Part shown: in pieces, positions 48,129 to 58,207 of the stretch
How the letters are laid out: the number at the start of each line of letters is the position of its first letter
Numbering within the stretch: the stretch's first letter is position 1
Assembly (NCBI RefSeq): GCF_001422645.1
Contig: NZ_LMLR01000011.1
Coordinates: 1-64,000, forward strand
From: Arthrobacter sp. Leaf69
Lineage (GTDB): Bacteria; Actinomycetota; Actinomycetes; Actinomycetales; Micrococcaceae
Length of the DNA stretch: 64,000 nt
Reading direction: 5' to 3'
Notes under the pieces: generated by a model
The model's input: only the letters and a program-made list of their open reading frames with translations
Told to the model about the DNA's origin: nothing
Databases searched by the model: none
Position numbers and translations under genes: made by a program

Positions 48129-50318
48129 ATGGCTGATGGCATGCACCCTGACACTGCTCCTCGCGCAGCCGCACTGCTCAAGGAGCTTGCGGCCGCCCAC
48201 GGCGTAGGGACCACCTACTGGGGGTGGGACGGCGTCGAACGGTCCGTCCCGGAGAGGACCTTGCGCGCGGTGCTCGCCGCGCTGGGTGTCCCGGCCGGGG
48301 ACGCGGACGCGACGGAACGGTCCCTGACCGAGGCCCGGCTGGCGCCGTGGCGGCGCCTGCTGCCGCCGGTCGCCGTCGCGCGGGAGGGGCAGGAACTCCA
48401 CGTCAATGTCCATGTGCAGCACGGAAGCGCCGTCCGCGTCTGGATCGTCGCCGAGGACGGCACCAGGTACGAGGCAACGCAGCGGGACAACTGGGACGCG
48501 CCGGTCGACGTCGACGGCGTCCTCACCGGCCAGGCGACCTTCGCGGTTCCGGACCGGGTGCCCCTGGGGTGGCACACCCTGGTGGCGGACAACGAGGGCA
48601 CGGTGGCCCAATGCCCGCTCATTGTCACGCCGCGGAGGCTCCACACCACCGAGGCGCTCGCCGGACGGCGGAACTGGGGCCTGACCGCGCAGCTCTATTC
48701 CGTGCGGTCCTCCCGGTCGTGGGGCATCGGTGACTTCACCGACCTGGCCGATCTCGCCGCCATGACCGGGCAGGAGGGCGCCGGCTTCCTGCTGGTCAAC
48801 CCGCTGCACGCCGCCGAGCCCCGGCCTCCCGTCGAGGACTCGCCCTACCTGCCCACCACCAGGCGGTACGTCAATCCGCTCTACCTGCGCGTGGAGGAGA
48901 TCCCCGAATACGGCTACCTCGGCCCGGCCGACCGCGCCGAGGTGGAACGGCTGGCCGCCCAACAGCACTCCGCCAACCACTCCACCGGGCTGCTGGACCG
49001 GAACTCCAGCTACAATGCCAAACTGGCTGCCCTGGAGTTGCTGTTCGGCGTTCCGCGCGACCCCGCCCGCTCGCTCGCGTTCGCTGACTTCTGCGCCCGG
49101 GAGGGGAGGGGGCTCGACGACTTCGCCCTGTGGTGCGCCCTGGCCGAGAAGCTGGCCCCCGACGCTCCCCAGTGGGCGGTGGAAGCCTCCTCGCCGGAGA
49201 CCGCCTATTGCCGGGAGCAGCGCGCGCTGCTGGCAGGCCGCATCGAGTTCCACCGCTGGCTGCAGTGGCTCTGCGACCAGCAGCTCGAGGCCGCCCAGCG
49301 CTCGGCCCGCAGGGCGGGCATGGAAATCGGCGTCATCCACGACCTTGCCGTGGGCGTGAAGCCGGGCGGCGCCGACGACTGGTCGCTGGCGCGGGTCCTG
49401 GCCCGGAACGTCTCGGTGGGTGCGCCGCCGGACATGTTCAACCAGCAGGGCCAGAACTGGACCCAACCGCCCTGGCACCCCGGCCGGCTCGCCGAATCGG
49501 GTTATGCCGCCTACCGGGACATGCTCCGCACGGTGCTGCGCCATGCCGGCGGGATCCGGGTGGACCATATTCTGGGGCTGTTCCGGCTGTGGTGGATTCC
49601 TGAGGGTGCCGGGCCGGGGGAGGGCACCTACGTCTACTACGACCACGAGGCGCTCATCGGCATCCTGGCGCTGGAAGCGCAGCGGGCAGGCGCGATCGTG
49701 ATCGGCGAGGACCTTGGCGTGTTCGAGCCGTGGGTCCGGGACTATCTTGCCGAGCGCGGGATCTTCGGCACCTCGATTCTTTGGTTCGAGCACGACGCCG
49801 ACGGTCCGATCCCGCCGGAGCGATACCGGCAGCAGTGCCTGACCAGCGTCAACACCCACGACCTGCCCCCGACGGCAGGGTATCTGGCCGGCGAGCACGT
49901 CACCCTCCGCGAATCCCTGGGGCTGCTGCAGCGTCCGGTGCACGAGGAGCGCGCCGAAGCTGCCGCGGAGCAGGAAGCCGTGCTCCGCCTCCTGCACGAT
50001 CGCGGCCTCCTGCCGGAGCCGGGGCACCGGGATGTCCAGCGCACGGTGGAGGCGCTCTACGCCTTCACCACCCTGACGCCGTCGTCGCTGCTGGGTGTCG
50101 CGCTGGTGGATGCGGTGGGCGAAACCCGGACGCAGAACCAGCCCGGCACCAGCACGGAATACCCCAACTGGCGCATACCGCTCGCCGGCCCCGGGGGACC
50201 CGTCCTGCTGGACGGGCTGCAGTCCGATCCGGGATTCCGTTCACTTGTCGGCACGATCCGGTCAGCGCTGCACCCGGACGCGTTAGCTCAAGGCAAAGAG
50301 TTTTCGCCAAATCAATGA
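48129..50318 (+). CDS. malQ: 4-alpha-glucanotransferase
   Basis: 729 residues. Residues 1-130 form an N-terminal beta domain as in long actinobacterial MalQ. The GH77 barrel has GGIRVDHILGLFRLWW (nucleophile Asp), VIGEDLGVFEPWV (acid Glu) and NTHDLPPTAGYL. It transfers glucan chains between maltodextrins in the cytoplasm and links with the glgC/glgA pair. Starts nine bases after the hemerythrin gene. Confidence 0.95.
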   Translation: MADGMHPDTAPRAAALLKELAAAHGVGTTYWGWDGVERSVPERTLRAVLAALGVPAGDADATERSLTEARLAPWRRLLPPVAVAREGQELHVNVHVQHGSAVRVWIVAEDGTRYEATQRDNWDAPVDVDGVLTGQATFAVPDRVPLGWHTLVADNEGTVAQCPLIVTPRRLHTTEALAGRRNWGLTAQLYSVRSSRSWGIGDFTDLADLAAMTGQEGAGFLLVNPLHAAEPRPPVEDSPYLPTTRRYVNPLYLRVEEIPEYGYLGPADRAEVERLAAQQHSANHSTGLLDRNSSYNAKLAALELLFGVPRDPARSLAFADFCAREGRGLDDFALWCALAEKLAPDAPQWAVEASSPETAYCREQRALLAGRIEFHRWLQWLCDQQLEAAQRSARRAGMEIGVIHDLAVGVKPGGADDWSLARVLARNVSVGAPPDMFNQQGQNWTQPPWHPGRLAESGYAAYRDMLRTVLRHAGGIRVDHILGLFRLWWIPEGAGPGEGTYVYYDHEALIGILALEAQRAGAIVIGEDLGVFEPWVRDYLAERGIFGTSILWFEHDADGPIPPERYRQQCLTSVNTHDLPPTAGYLAGEHVTLRESLGLLQRPVHEERAEAAAEQEAVLRLLHDRGLLPEPGHRDVQRTVEALYAFTTLTPSSLLGVALVDAVGETRTQNQPGTSTEYPNWRIPLAGPGGPVLLDGLQSDPGFRSLVGTIRSALHPDALAQGKEFSPNQ

Positions 50319-50383
50319 CCCGCCCGCGGGTGTCCGTATACGATGACCTCGTTTCATCACACTGACACCATGGGGGAATCACC

Positions 50384-50887
50384 GTGAGCTATCCGCAATA
50401 TCCGCAACAGACTCAGCAGCAATCCGGGCAACCGGTCTGGCAGGGCGGCGAACCGCCACTCTGGGCGCCGTACTACGGGGCACCGTTCCCGGCAGCCGTC
50501 CGCCGGTTCTTCAAGAAGTACGCCACATTCTCCGGGCGGGCCAGCCGGAGCGAATACTGGTGGTGGGCGCTGGTCTCCTTCATCGTCTCCGCCGTACTGA
50601 ACGTCATAATGCTCGTGGGCGGGGCCGCCGGCGCCGAAGTGGGAGCCGACGGTACCAGCGTCCCCGGTCCCGGGATGGTGATCGGACTCATCCTCGCCGC
50701 CATCTGGTTCATTGCGGTCATCGTTCCGTCCTTGGCCCTCTCGGTCCGGCGGCTCCACGATGCGAACTTCAGCGGCTGGATGCTGCTCCTCGGTTTCGTG
50801 CCGTTCGTGGGCGGCATCATCCTGCTCGTCTTTATGGTGATGGAAGCCAAGCCGGCCGGGCAGCGTTTCGACCAGCATGGCTGGTAG
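50384..50887 (+). CDS. DUF805 membrane protein
   Basis: 167 residues from GTG 50384. Begins with a Gln/Pro-rich, glycine-poor tail (about 30 residues), then the DUF805 opening FSGRASRSEYWWWALVSF and three or four membrane helices ending in LLVFMVMEAKPAGQRF. Family function is unknown. Lone gene, hairpin at 50936 follows. Confidence 0.9.
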   Translation: MSYPQYPQQTQQQSGQPVWQGGEPPLWAPYYGAPFPAAVRRFFKKYATFSGRASRSEYWWWALVSFIVSAVLNVIMLVGGAAGAEVGADGTSVPGPGMVIGLILAAIWFIAVIVPSLALSVRRLHDANFSGWMLLLGFVPFVGGIILLVFMVMEAKPAGQRFDQHGW

Positions 50888-50935
50888 CTCGGCTACAGGG
50901 ACAGCAAGCTGATCCCGCAGGAAGCACCAAAAGTT

Positions 50936-50976
50936 GAAGGCCCTGCCGTCTGCCCAAATCAGTCTGCGGGGCCTTC
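50936..50976 (+). terminator. hairpin after the DUF805 gene
   Basis: Arms GAAGGCCCTGC and GCGGGGCCTTC pair with one mismatch, followed by TGCTTTTG. Confidence 0.6.
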
Positions 50977-51140
50977 TGCTTTTGCCGAATCGCACCGGGC
51001 CCTGACGACTGGCTAGACTTCGACAACTGCTGCCGCAGCCAGAGCCGGCCCCGCGGGATGGCCCACCCAACAGAAGATGTATACGTCTCGTGGTGCGTGC
51101 CGCCGGATGAAGTATTCCCCGAGCCGATAGGAAACACCCT

Positions 51141-51542
51141 GTGAACCCCCTCGACGACCTCAACCAGCGCCTCACCCAACAACTCGAGGAATACCTCTAC
51201 GGGATCGAGAACCGACCCCCTAATGCGTCACTGTGGCTCACTGTGGTGCTCCAGGCTGCGGTGTGCGCCGCCGTCGGCGGAGGCCTCACCTTCGTCGTGG
51301 GTGCCTGCGCCGGCGTCGAGGACGGCTACGCGCTCATGGGCCTCATCGCACTGGGCGGCCTTGCGGGCCTGTGGTGGTGTGTGACTGCCATGCAGCGCCG
51401 CGGACGAAGGGTCAAGGAAGAATACGTCCGGCACGGCGGCAATCCTGCCGGAACCAGCGATCTGCTCTTCGGCGCCGTGGTGTACAAGATCATGCCGGAC
51501 GGCCGGTGGAAGTGGCCGGAACCGAGTTCCAGCAGCGAATGA
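51141..51542 (+). CDS. small hypothetical membrane protein
   Basis: 133 residues from GTG 51141. Two hydrophobic helices (VVLQAAVCAAVGGGLTFVVG and YALMGLIALGGLAGLWW) with a basic C-terminal tail RRGRRVKEEYVRHGG. No domain known to me. Codon use matches the neighbours, and a good terminator follows. Confidence 0.65.
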   Translation: MNPLDDLNQRLTQQLEEYLYGIENRPPNASLWLTVVLQAAVCAAVGGGLTFVVGACAGVEDGYALMGLIALGGLAGLWWCVTAMQRRGRRVKEEYVRHGGNPAGTSDLLFGAVVYKIMPDGRWKWPEPSSSSE

Positions 51543-51571
51543 CCTGGCTGCACCGGGTTATCGGGCACGCG

Positions 51572-51609
51572 AAAAAGGCCCCGGAATCCATGGGATTCCA
51601 GGGCCTTTT
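51572..51609. terminator. terminator between the membrane protein gene and tRNA-Leu
   Basis: Stem AAAAGGCCC-GGAATCC / GGATTCC-GGGCCTTTT with one internal mismatch; A-run on one side and T-run on the other, so it can work in both directions. Confidence 0.8.
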
Positions 51610-51616
51610 CCTGTTG

Positions 51617-51699
51617 TGCGCGGAGGGGGACTTGAACCCCCACCCCCTTTCGAGGACTAGCACCTCAAGCTAGCGCGTCTGCCATTCCGCCACCCGCGC
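51617..51699 (-). tRNA. tRNA-Leu (anticodon GAG)
   Basis: 83 bases on the minus strand. Acceptor arm GCGCGGG pairs with TCCGCGC before discriminator A. The anticodon stem CTAGC/GCTAG encloses the loop TTGAGGT, so positions 34-36 read GAG. A long variable arm and TPsiC arm with GGTTCAAGTCC complete the leucine class-II form. CCA is not encoded. Confidence 0.93.
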
Positions 51700-51863
51700 A
51701 GGTGGTATTCGGTGAACCATTTCGCCTTTCAGCGTTTTGGATTTCTCCGAAGCAGCGAGAAAGACTCTAGCACGACTTTTCCGGAAACAAATAATCGGGG
51801 TCCGGCGGGGTGGTGTGGGTAGGCTGAAGCCAGCAACAGAGCCGACGCCACGAGGAGTTACAC

Positions 51864-53168
51864 ATGACTGACATCAGGCCCGAGGACGAAGTCGTCAGAA
51901 TCTGCCAGGAACTGATCCGGATCGACACCTCCAACTATGGAGACGGGTCCGGCCCGGGGGAGCGGGCGGCTGCCGAATACACCGCGGGGCTGATGACGGA
52001 AGTGGGACTGGACGCCGAAATCTTCGAGTCCGCCCCGGGCCGGGCCAGCGTGGTGACCAGGCTGGCCGGCGAGGACCCGTCCGCCAGCGCCCTGGTGGTC
52101 CACGGACACCTGGATGTCGTCCCTGCACTCCGCGACCAGTGGTCGGTGGATCCCTTCGGCGCCGAACTCAAGGACGGCATGATCTGGGGCCGCGGCGCCG
52201 TGGACATGAAGGACATGGACGCCATGATTCTCGCCGTCCTCAGGAACTTTGCCCGCACCGGCCGCAAACCCAAACGGGACCTGATCTTCGCGTTCTTCGC
52301 CGACGAGGAAGCCGGCGGCACCTACGGCGCCCGCTACGCGATCGAGAAGCGCCCCGAGCTCTTCGACGGCGCCACCGAGGCCATTTCCGAGGTCGGCGGC
52401 TTCTCCGCGACCATCGGCGGCCAGCGCACCTACCTGCTGCAGACCGCCGAGAAGGGCCTGTCCTGGCTCCGGCTCGTCGCCCACGGCCGCGCCGGGCACG
52501 GCTCCCAGATCAACACCGACAACGCCGTTACGCGGCTGGCCAGTGCGGTCTCCCGCATCGGGGAATACCGCTGGCCGGTGGAGCTGACCCCCACCACCCG
52601 GCAGTTCCTCGACGGCGTGACGGAACTCACGGGTGTGGAATTCGATCCTGACGATCCCGACAAGATCCTCAAGGAGCTCGGCACGGTGGCCCGGTTTGTC
52701 GGCGCCACCTTGCAGAACACCACCAACCCCACGCTGCTCAAGGGCGGCTACAAGCACAATGTGATCCCCGAATCGGCGGAGGCCCTCATCGACTGCCGGA
52801 CCCTGCCCGGCCAGGAGGAGCACGTCCTCGAGATCGTCCGCGAACTCGCCGGCACCGGCGTGGACGTCAGCTACGTCCACAACGACGTCTCCCTCGAGGT
52901 TCCGTTCGCCGGGAATCTCGTGGACTCCATGATCGACGCCCTGCACGCCGAGGACCCGGGAGCCAAGGTCCTGCCCTACACACTCTCCGGCGGCACGGAC
53001 AACAAGTCCCTCAGCCGTCTGGGCATCACCGGCTACGGCTTCGCCCCGCTCCAGCTCCCGGACGAACTGGACTTCACGGGGATGTTCCACGGAGTGGACG
53101 AACGCGTCCCCACCGAATCCCTGAAGTTCGGTGCACGCGTGCTGGACACCCTACTCACCAACTACTAA
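51864..53168 (+). CDS. M20/M25/M40 family metallopeptidase
   Basis: 434 residues. Zinc ligands are in VVHGHLDVVP, GRGAVDMKDM (bridging Asp) and FADEEAGG (Glu), with a later His near HGVDERVP. Typical of carboxypeptidase/dipeptidase or deacylase enzymes (ArgE/DapE relatives). No signal peptide. ATG 51864 preceded by GAGGAG. Confidence 0.92.
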   Translation: MTDIRPEDEVVRICQELIRIDTSNYGDGSGPGERAAAEYTAGLMTEVGLDAEIFESAPGRASVVTRLAGEDPSASALVVHGHLDVVPALRDQWSVDPFGAELKDGMIWGRGAVDMKDMDAMILAVLRNFARTGRKPKRDLIFAFFADEEAGGTYGARYAIEKRPELFDGATEAISEVGGFSATIGGQRTYLLQTAEKGLSWLRLVAHGRAGHGSQINTDNAVTRLASAVSRIGEYRWPVELTPTTRQFLDGVTELTGVEFDPDDPDKILKELGTVARFVGATLQNTTNPTLLKGGYKHNVIPESAEALIDCRTLPGQEEHVLEIVRELAGTGVDVSYVHNDVSLEVPFAGNLVDSMIDALHAEDPGAKVLPYTLSGGTDNKSLSRLGITGYGFAPLQLPDELDFTGMFHGVDERVPTESLKFGARVLDTLLTNY

Positions 53169-53187
53169 GGCCCGGTAGACACCACAC

Positions 53188-54399
53188 ATGCGCCCTGACG
53201 ATTCCCTGCCTGCGGCCTTGCCCGCAGCCTTGCCCGACGCCCTGTCCGAAGTCCTGCCCGATGACCTGCTCGAACGGATCCGGGGGCGCGCGGCGGGTTA
53301 TGACCGGGACAACGCCTTCTTCCACGAGGATCTTGAGGAGCTGGCCGCGGCCGGCTATCTGAAGATCTTCGTCCCGGCGGCCGACGGCGGGCTGGGACTC
53401 GGGCTCGCGGCGGCAGCGCAGCTGCAGCGCCGGCTGGCGACGGCGGCCCCGGCCACCGCACTGGCCATCAACATGCACCTGGTGTGGACCGGCGTCGCGC
53501 ATGTCCTGGCCGCCCGCGGCGACGCCTCACTGGATTTTGTCCTCAAGGAAGCCGCGCAGGGCGAAATCTTCGCGTTCGGCAACTCGGAGGCGGGGAACGA
53601 CTCGGTGCTCTTCGACTCCCGCACCACGGCCGCGCCGGACTCAGGCGGCGGCTACGCGTTCACCGGCCGCAAGATCTTCACGAGCCTCTCACCGGCGTGG
53701 ACCCGGCTGGGGATATTCGGCAAGGACACCTCGGCCGGCGACGGCGAGGGGCAGCTGGTCCACGGCTTCATCACCAGGGACACCCCCGGCTACGAGATCC
53801 TGGCCGACTGGGACACCCTGGGCATGCGCGCCAGCCAGTCGAACACTACGGTCCTGGACGGGGCGGTGGTGCCCGCCGAGCGGATTTTCCGGAAGCTGCC
53901 GGTCGGCCCGAACGCGGATCCGCTGATCTTCGCCATCTTCGCCTGCTTCGAGACGCTGCTGGCCGCCGTGTACACGGGCATCGGCGAACGGGCCCTGACC
54001 CTCGGCGTTGAGGCCGTGAAGGGCCGGACTTCGTTCAAGAACGGCGGGCGCAGCTATGCCCAGGATCCGGACATCCGCTGGAAGGTGGCCGACGCGGCGA
54101 TGGCGATGGACGCCCTGTATCCGCAACTGTCGGGCGTCGCCGCCGACGTCGACGCCCTCGCCGAACATGGCGGCCAGTGGTTCCCGAAGCTGGTGGGGCT
54201 GAAAGTCAGAGCGACGGAGACGGCCCGCACCGTCGTGGACCTGGCCATCCGGGTCTCCGGGGGCTCCAGCTACTTCCGCGGCTCGGAGCTGGAGCGGCTG
54301 TACCGCGACGTGCTGGCAGGAATGTTCCACCCCTCAGACGACGAGTCGGCGCACAACACAGTGGCCAACGCGTGGTTGGGACCCCTCGAAACGGCGTAA
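53188..54399 (+). CDS. acyl-CoA dehydrogenase family protein
   Basis: 403 residues of standard length. Opens with a Leu/Pro-rich helix, then the dehydrogenase fold with AFGNSEAGNDSV, TFTGRKIFTS-like GYAFTGRKIFTSLS and IRVSGGSSYFRGSELERLYRD near the end. The catalytic Glu position is not clear from the text. Oxidises acyl-CoA or related nitro or sulfur compounds. ATG 53188 is 20 bases after the peptidase gene. Confidence 0.85.
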   Translation: MRPDDSLPAALPAALPDALSEVLPDDLLERIRGRAAGYDRDNAFFHEDLEELAAAGYLKIFVPAADGGLGLGLAAAAQLQRRLATAAPATALAINMHLVWTGVAHVLAARGDASLDFVLKEAAQGEIFAFGNSEAGNDSVLFDSRTTAAPDSGGGYAFTGRKIFTSLSPAWTRLGIFGKDTSAGDGEGQLVHGFITRDTPGYEILADWDTLGMRASQSNTTVLDGAVVPAERIFRKLPVGPNADPLIFAIFACFETLLAAVYTGIGERALTLGVEAVKGRTSFKNGGRSYAQDPDIRWKVADAAMAMDALYPQLSGVAADVDALAEHGGQWFPKLVGLKVRATETARTVVDLAIRVSGGSSYFRGSELERLYRDVLAGMFHPSDDESAHNTVANAWLGPLETA

Positions 54400-54418
54400 A
54401 CGCTGGAGTCCAGAACCC

Positions 54419-54652
54419 CTAAACGGTCCTCTGGACCTGGGTAACCCGTCGGCGCAGCCAGAAGCGGCGTCCGCCGCCCAGATACAGCACACTGCGCTCC
54501 AGTTCCCACTTGCCGTACTCGGAGTGCTCCACCAGGCGGCGGCGCGCCTCGGGCAGGGAATCCTCAGGACTTACCGTCAGTACGAGGTACTCGTACTGCC
54601 TCACATAGTCCCGTTCCCGCCGGACTGAACTGCTGAGAAAATGTTCCTTCAT
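54419..54652 (-). CDS. DUF5703 family protein
   Basis: 77 residues from ATG 54652 with GGAGAG upstream. Core YEYLVLTVSPEDSLPEARRR and HSEYGKWELERSVLYLGG then basic WLRRRV, as in DUF5703. Function unknown. Divergent from the acidic gene at 54692. Confidence 0.8.
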   Translation of the reverse strand: MKEHFLSSSVRRERDYVRQYEYLVLTVSPEDSLPEARRRLVEHSEYGKWELERSVLYLGGGRRFWLRRRVTQVQRTV

Positions 54653-54691
54653 TGCTCTCCATTTTCTTCCTTTTCCGGCTAACGTGAAGTC

Positions 54692-54958
54692 ATGAGCATC
54701 GATCCGCGTGTCGCGCTTCAGTCCCTGACGTCTGCCCTGGAAGAACACCTCGCCGCCGCGTCGGCGCGCCGGGGGGCCGGGGATCCGGCGGTCGAGGCAG
54801 CGTTCTTCGCCGTTGCTGATGCCTTTGAAGTCTACGACGACTCGCTCTACGAAGCGTACGGCGAAGTGACGCCGCTTGAAGTGATCGATGACGACAGCGA
54901 CGAGGATGAGGACGAGGACGTCGACGACGAGGAAGACCTCGAGATCCTCCAGGACTAA
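54692..54958 (+). CDS. small acidic protein of unknown function
   Basis: 88 residues. N-terminal helix region ALQSLTSALEEHLAAASARR then FAVADAFEVYDDSLYEAYGE, and a very acidic tail of Asp/Glu repeats. Similar proteins in related species are sometimes called primosomal, without evidence. Separated by 39 bases from the divergent DUF5703 gene. The combination of order and codon use makes it real. Confidence 0.7.
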   Translation: MSIDPRVALQSLTSALEEHLAAASARRGAGDPAVEAAFFAVADAFEVYDDSLYEAYGEVTPLEVIDDDSDEDEDEDVDDEEDLEILQD

Positions 54959-54989
54959 GTCCGGCCGTGAGGCCAGCCAAATAGTCCGG

Positions 54990-55925
54990 TCAGGCGGGGT
55001 TTGACACGTCCTCCAGGGCCTGGGCGATCTGCGGCGGGAGCGGCGCCAGCGTTGAATCCATAATCTCCTTGAGCTGCACCGGCGTACGCGCCCCCACAAT
55101 CGCCGTCGCGACGCCGGGCTGTGACAGCAGCCAGCTCAGCGAAACGTCCAGGGACGTCCGCCCCAAGCCTTTCGCCGCCATCGCCACGGCCTCCACCACG
55201 CTGGACGCAGCACCCTCAAGGTACGGTTCCACATAGCCGGCCAGCCGCGCTTGCGCCGCCCGCGAATCCGCAGGGATATGGCCGCGGTACTTGCCGCTCA
55301 ACACCCCGCGCCCTAGCGGCCCCCACGCCATCAGGCCCAGGCCTGCGTCCTCGATGGCGGGGACCAGTTCAGTTTCGGGGGAGCGGTGCAGGAGGGAGTA
55401 TTCCGACTGGTTCGCGACCAGCGGAAAACCCGCGACGGCGGCGGCCTTCGCCGTCTGCCAGCTGTTGAAGTTGGACACACCCGCGTAGCGGGCGCGGCCC
55501 GTGCGCACGGCGAATTCGAGCGCGGACAAGGTCTCCTCCAGCGGGACGTTGGGGTCCCAGGCATGCGCGAACCAGAGGTCCACGTAGTCGGTGCCGAGCC
55601 GGGCAAGGCTGGCGTCCAGGCCGGAGAGCATCCCGTTCCGGGAGGTGTCGACGCTGCGCCGGCCATCCGACGTCGCAAGTCCCGCTTTGGTGGAGATGAC
55701 CACCTCGGAACGGGCGACGACGTCGCCCAGCATTCCGCCCAGCATTGCCTCCGCCTGGCCGTCGCCGTAGGACGCGGCCGTGTCGATCAGGGTTCCGCCG
55801 CCGTCCACAAAGGTACGGAGCAGGGCCGAGGCATCCTGCTCATCGGTTTCCCGGGCCCAGGACAGGGTGCCGAGGGAAACGGAGGACACACGCAACCCAC
55901 TGTTGCCGACATAACGCTGCTGCAT
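54990..55925 (-). CDS. aldo/keto reductase
   Basis: 311 residues. Catalytic Asp and Tyr in [14 protein letters not shown], Lys in ISTKAGL and His in [10 protein letters not shown]. Coenzyme-binding C-terminal part has [14 protein letters not shown]. Substrate unknown. Starts with ATG 55925, close to the divergent uppP gene. Confidence 0.95.
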   Translation of the reverse strand: MQQRYVGNSGLRVSSVSLGTLSWARETDEQDASALLRTFVDGGGTLIDTAASYGDGQAEAMLGGMLGDVVARSEVVISTKAGLATSDGRRSVDTSRNGMLSGLDASLARLGTDYVDLWFAHAWDPNVPLEETLSALEFAVRTGRARYAGVSNFNSWQTAKAAAVAGFPLVANQSEYSLLHRSPETELVPAIEDAGLGLMAWGPLGRGVLSGKYRGHIPADSRAAQARLAGYVEPYLEGAASSVVEAVAMAAKGLGRTSLDVSLSWLLSQPGVATAIVGARTPVQLKEIMDSTLAPLPPQIAQALEDVSNPA

Positions 55926-55977
55926 GTCAGCTAGCTTACGGGGATTCGGAATGCTTCATGACGTAGGGTCTATCTAC

Positions 55978-56811
55978 GTGAACTGGTTTGAAGCGGCCTT
56001 TCTAGGCCTTGTGCAGGGACTGACTGAATTCCTCCCAATTTCCTCGAGTGCCCATCTGCGGATTGTTGGCTCCTTCCTCCCGAACGCGGCGGATCCCGGG
56101 GCCGCGTTTACCGCCATCACGCAGCTCGGCACGGAAACCGCCGTGGTGGTGTACTTCTGGCGCGACATTGTGCGGATTGTCAAAGCCTGGGCCGGATCAC
56201 TGACCGGCAAAGTCTCCCGGCAGGACCCGGACGCCCGGATGGGCTGGCTGGTGATACTGGGCAGCCTGCCGATCATCGTCCTGGGGCTGCTGTTCCAGGA
56301 CCAGATCGAATCCGTGCTCCGCAGCCTTTGGATCGTCGCCACCATGCTGATCGTCTTCGGCATGATCCTTGCCGTCGCCGACGCCGTCGGACGCCAGGAC
56401 CGCGACCTGACCCAGCTGACCTACAAGCACGGCATCCTCTACGGCCTGGCGCAGGCCCTGGCCCTGATCCCCGGGGTCTCCCGCTCCGGCGGCACCATCA
56501 CCGCGGGGCTGCTGATGGGCTACACCCGCGAAGCGGCCGCCCGCTATTCCTTCCTGCTCGCGATCCCGGCCGTGTTCGGCAGCGGCCTGTACCAGCTTTA
56601 CAAGGTGGTCTCCCAGGATGGCGTCACCGGACCCTACAGCCTCCCGGAAACGGCCCTCGCCACGGCCGTTGCCTTCGTGGTGGGGTACATCATCATCGGC
56701 TGGTTCCTGAAGTACGTCTCGACGCACAGCTACCGGCTTTTCGTCTGGTACCGGATTCTCCTCGGCCTGGCCCTGTACCTGCTCCTCGGTTTCAACGTCA
56801 TCAGCGCGTAG
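55978..56811 (+). CDS. uppP: undecaprenyl-diphosphatase
   Basis: About 277 residues from GTG 55978; ATG 55951 and an earlier GTG are in frame but less likely by family length. Active-site motifs are [14 protein letters not shown] and [10 protein letters not shown], with seven or eight membrane helices. It recycles the lipid carrier for cell-wall synthesis. Followed by mshC after 15 bases. Confidence 0.95.
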   Translation: MNWFEAAFLGLVQGLTEFLPISSSAHLRIVGSFLPNAADPGAAFTAITQLGTETAVVVYFWRDIVRIVKAWAGSLTGKVSRQDPDARMGWLVILGSLPIIVLGLLFQDQIESVLRSLWIVATMLIVFGMILAVADAVGRQDRDLTQLTYKHGILYGLAQALALIPGVSRSGGTITAGLLMGYTREAAARYSFLLAIPAVFGSGLYQLYKVVSQDGVTGPYSLPETALATAVAFVVGYIIIGWFLKYVSTHSYRLFVWYRILLGLALYLLLGFNVISA

Positions 56812-56826
56812 CACTAGGCTTGGGCT

Positions 56827-58113
56827 GTGAAGTCTTGGATCTCCCGCCCCGTTCCCCAGCTCCCCGGCAGCATGCCTGCCCTCCGCCTCTTCGACACTGC
56901 CAAGGGCAGTATGGTCACCCTCGGCGCAGCGGGCGAACAGTCCATGTACGTCTGCGGCATCACCCCGTATGACGCCACCCATATGGGCCACGCGGCCAGC
57001 TACGTCGCCTTCGACCTGCTCAACCGAGCCTGGCGGGACGGCAGGCAGCAGGTCTCCTACGTGCAGAACGTCACCGACGTCGACGACCCCCTGCTGGAAC
57101 GAGCGACGGCGACAGGCGTGGACTGGCGCGACCTCGCCGCCAGCCAGATCGAGCTCTTCCAGACGGACATGGAAGCCCTCAACGTCCTCGCCCCGGACCA
57201 CTATGTGGGCGCTGTCGAAGCCGTACCCCTGATTGTTCCCGCGATCGAACAGCTCGTGGAACGCGGCCTCGCGTACCGGGTGGCCGGCTCCGACGGCGAG
57301 CCCGACGGCGACGTCTATTACGACGTCGAGGCCGCCGGCAAACACTCCGCCGAGGCCACCGACGCCTGGACCCTCGGCGCCATCTCCGGATTGTCCGACG
57401 CCGAGATGCTGGAGCTCTTCGCCGAACGCGGCGGCGATCCCGGCCGCGCCGGCAAACGCCAGGCGCTGGATCCCCTGCTCTGGCGGGTGGCCCGCGAGGG
57501 CGAACCCAGCTGGCCCGGCGGCGAACTGGGGGAGGGCCGGCCCGGCTGGCACATCGAATGCACCGTCATAGCCCAGCAGTACCTGCCCGCCCCGTTCACG
57601 GTGCAGGGCGGCGGCTCGGACCTCATTTTCCCGCACCACGAGATGGGCGCCGGGCACGCCTATTCGCTGTCCGGCGTGCCGCTGGCCCAACACTTCGCGC
57701 ACGCCGGCATGGTGGGACTCGACGGGGAAAAGATGAGCAAGTCCAAGGGAAACCTGGTCCTCGTCTCCAGGCTCCGCGCCGCCGGCGAGGAACCGGCAGC
57801 AATCCGGCTGGCCATCCTGGCCCACCACTACCGCAGCGACTGGTCCTGGACCGAGGCCGGGTTCGCCGAGGCCAAGGAGCGGCTCCGCGTATGGCGGGCA
57901 GCCCTCGCCGCGGCCCCCGGCGGCTCAGCAGCCGGGCTGGTGTCCCGGATGCGGGCGGAGCTGTCCAACGACCTGAACGCCCCCGGGGCCGTCGCCGCCG
58001 TCGATGAGTGGGCCCGGGCGGCCCTCGCGGACGGCCGCGCCGCGGCACCCGATGCCACAGACGCCGCGCTGGTCAGCGACGCCGTCAACGCGCTGCTCGG
58101 CGTTGAACTCTAG
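56827..58113 (+). CDS. mshC: L-cysteine:1-D-myo-inosityl 2-amino-2-deoxy-alpha-D-glucopyranoside ligase
   Basis: 428 residues. Class-I aminoacyl-tRNA-synthetase-like fold with [17 protein letters not shown] (HIGH region) and [15 protein letters not shown] (KMSKS). The zinc site Cys of CGITPYD and others match CysS/MshC. It joins cysteine to GlcN-inositol in mycothiol synthesis, marking an actinobacterial host. GTG start. Confidence 0.96.
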   Translation: MKSWISRPVPQLPGSMPALRLFDTAKGSMVTLGAAGEQSMYVCGITPYDATHMGHAASYVAFDLLNRAWRDGRQQVSYVQNVTDVDDPLLERATATGVDWRDLAASQIELFQTDMEALNVLAPDHYVGAVEAVPLIVPAIEQLVERGLAYRVAGSDGEPDGDVYYDVEAAGKHSAEATDAWTLGAISGLSDAEMLELFAERGGDPGRAGKRQALDPLLWRVAREGEPSWPGGELGEGRPGWHIECTVIAQQYLPAPFTVQGGGSDLIFPHHEMGAGHAYSLSGVPLAQHFAHAGMVGLDGEKMSKSKGNLVLVSRLRAAGEEPAAIRLAILAHHYRSDWSWTEAGFAEAKERLRVWRAALAAAPGGSAAGLVSRMRAELSNDLNAPGAVAAVDEWARAALADGRAAAPDATDAALVSDAVNALLGVEL

Positions 58114-58207
58114 GGCGTCGAACCCTACGGGGGGTCGTTCCCTACGGGTGTCGTTCCCTAGGCGTTGAACACCAGGGCGTCGGACCCGAGGGTTGAACCC
58201 TAGGGTT
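58099..58207. repeat. degenerate tandem repeat between mshC and PAC2 genes
   Basis: Six or seven 13-17-base units of form G(G)CGT[C/T]GNNCCCTA. The first, GGCGTTGAACTCTA at 58099-58112, is the end of mshC including its stop, and the last overlaps the PAC2 stop. Middle copies include GGGCGTCGAACCCTAC, GGGTGTCGTTCCCTA and GGCGTTGAACACCA. No gene lies in the gap. Confidence 0.7.

Noticed and set aside
47019-50027. A 1,002-codon open frame on the minus strand opposite malQ and the hemerythrin gene
   Set aside because: Only its last 125 codons (the DksA-like protein) are credible. The rest is the antisense shadow of malQ in GC-rich DNA, with no domain and low-complexity residues.
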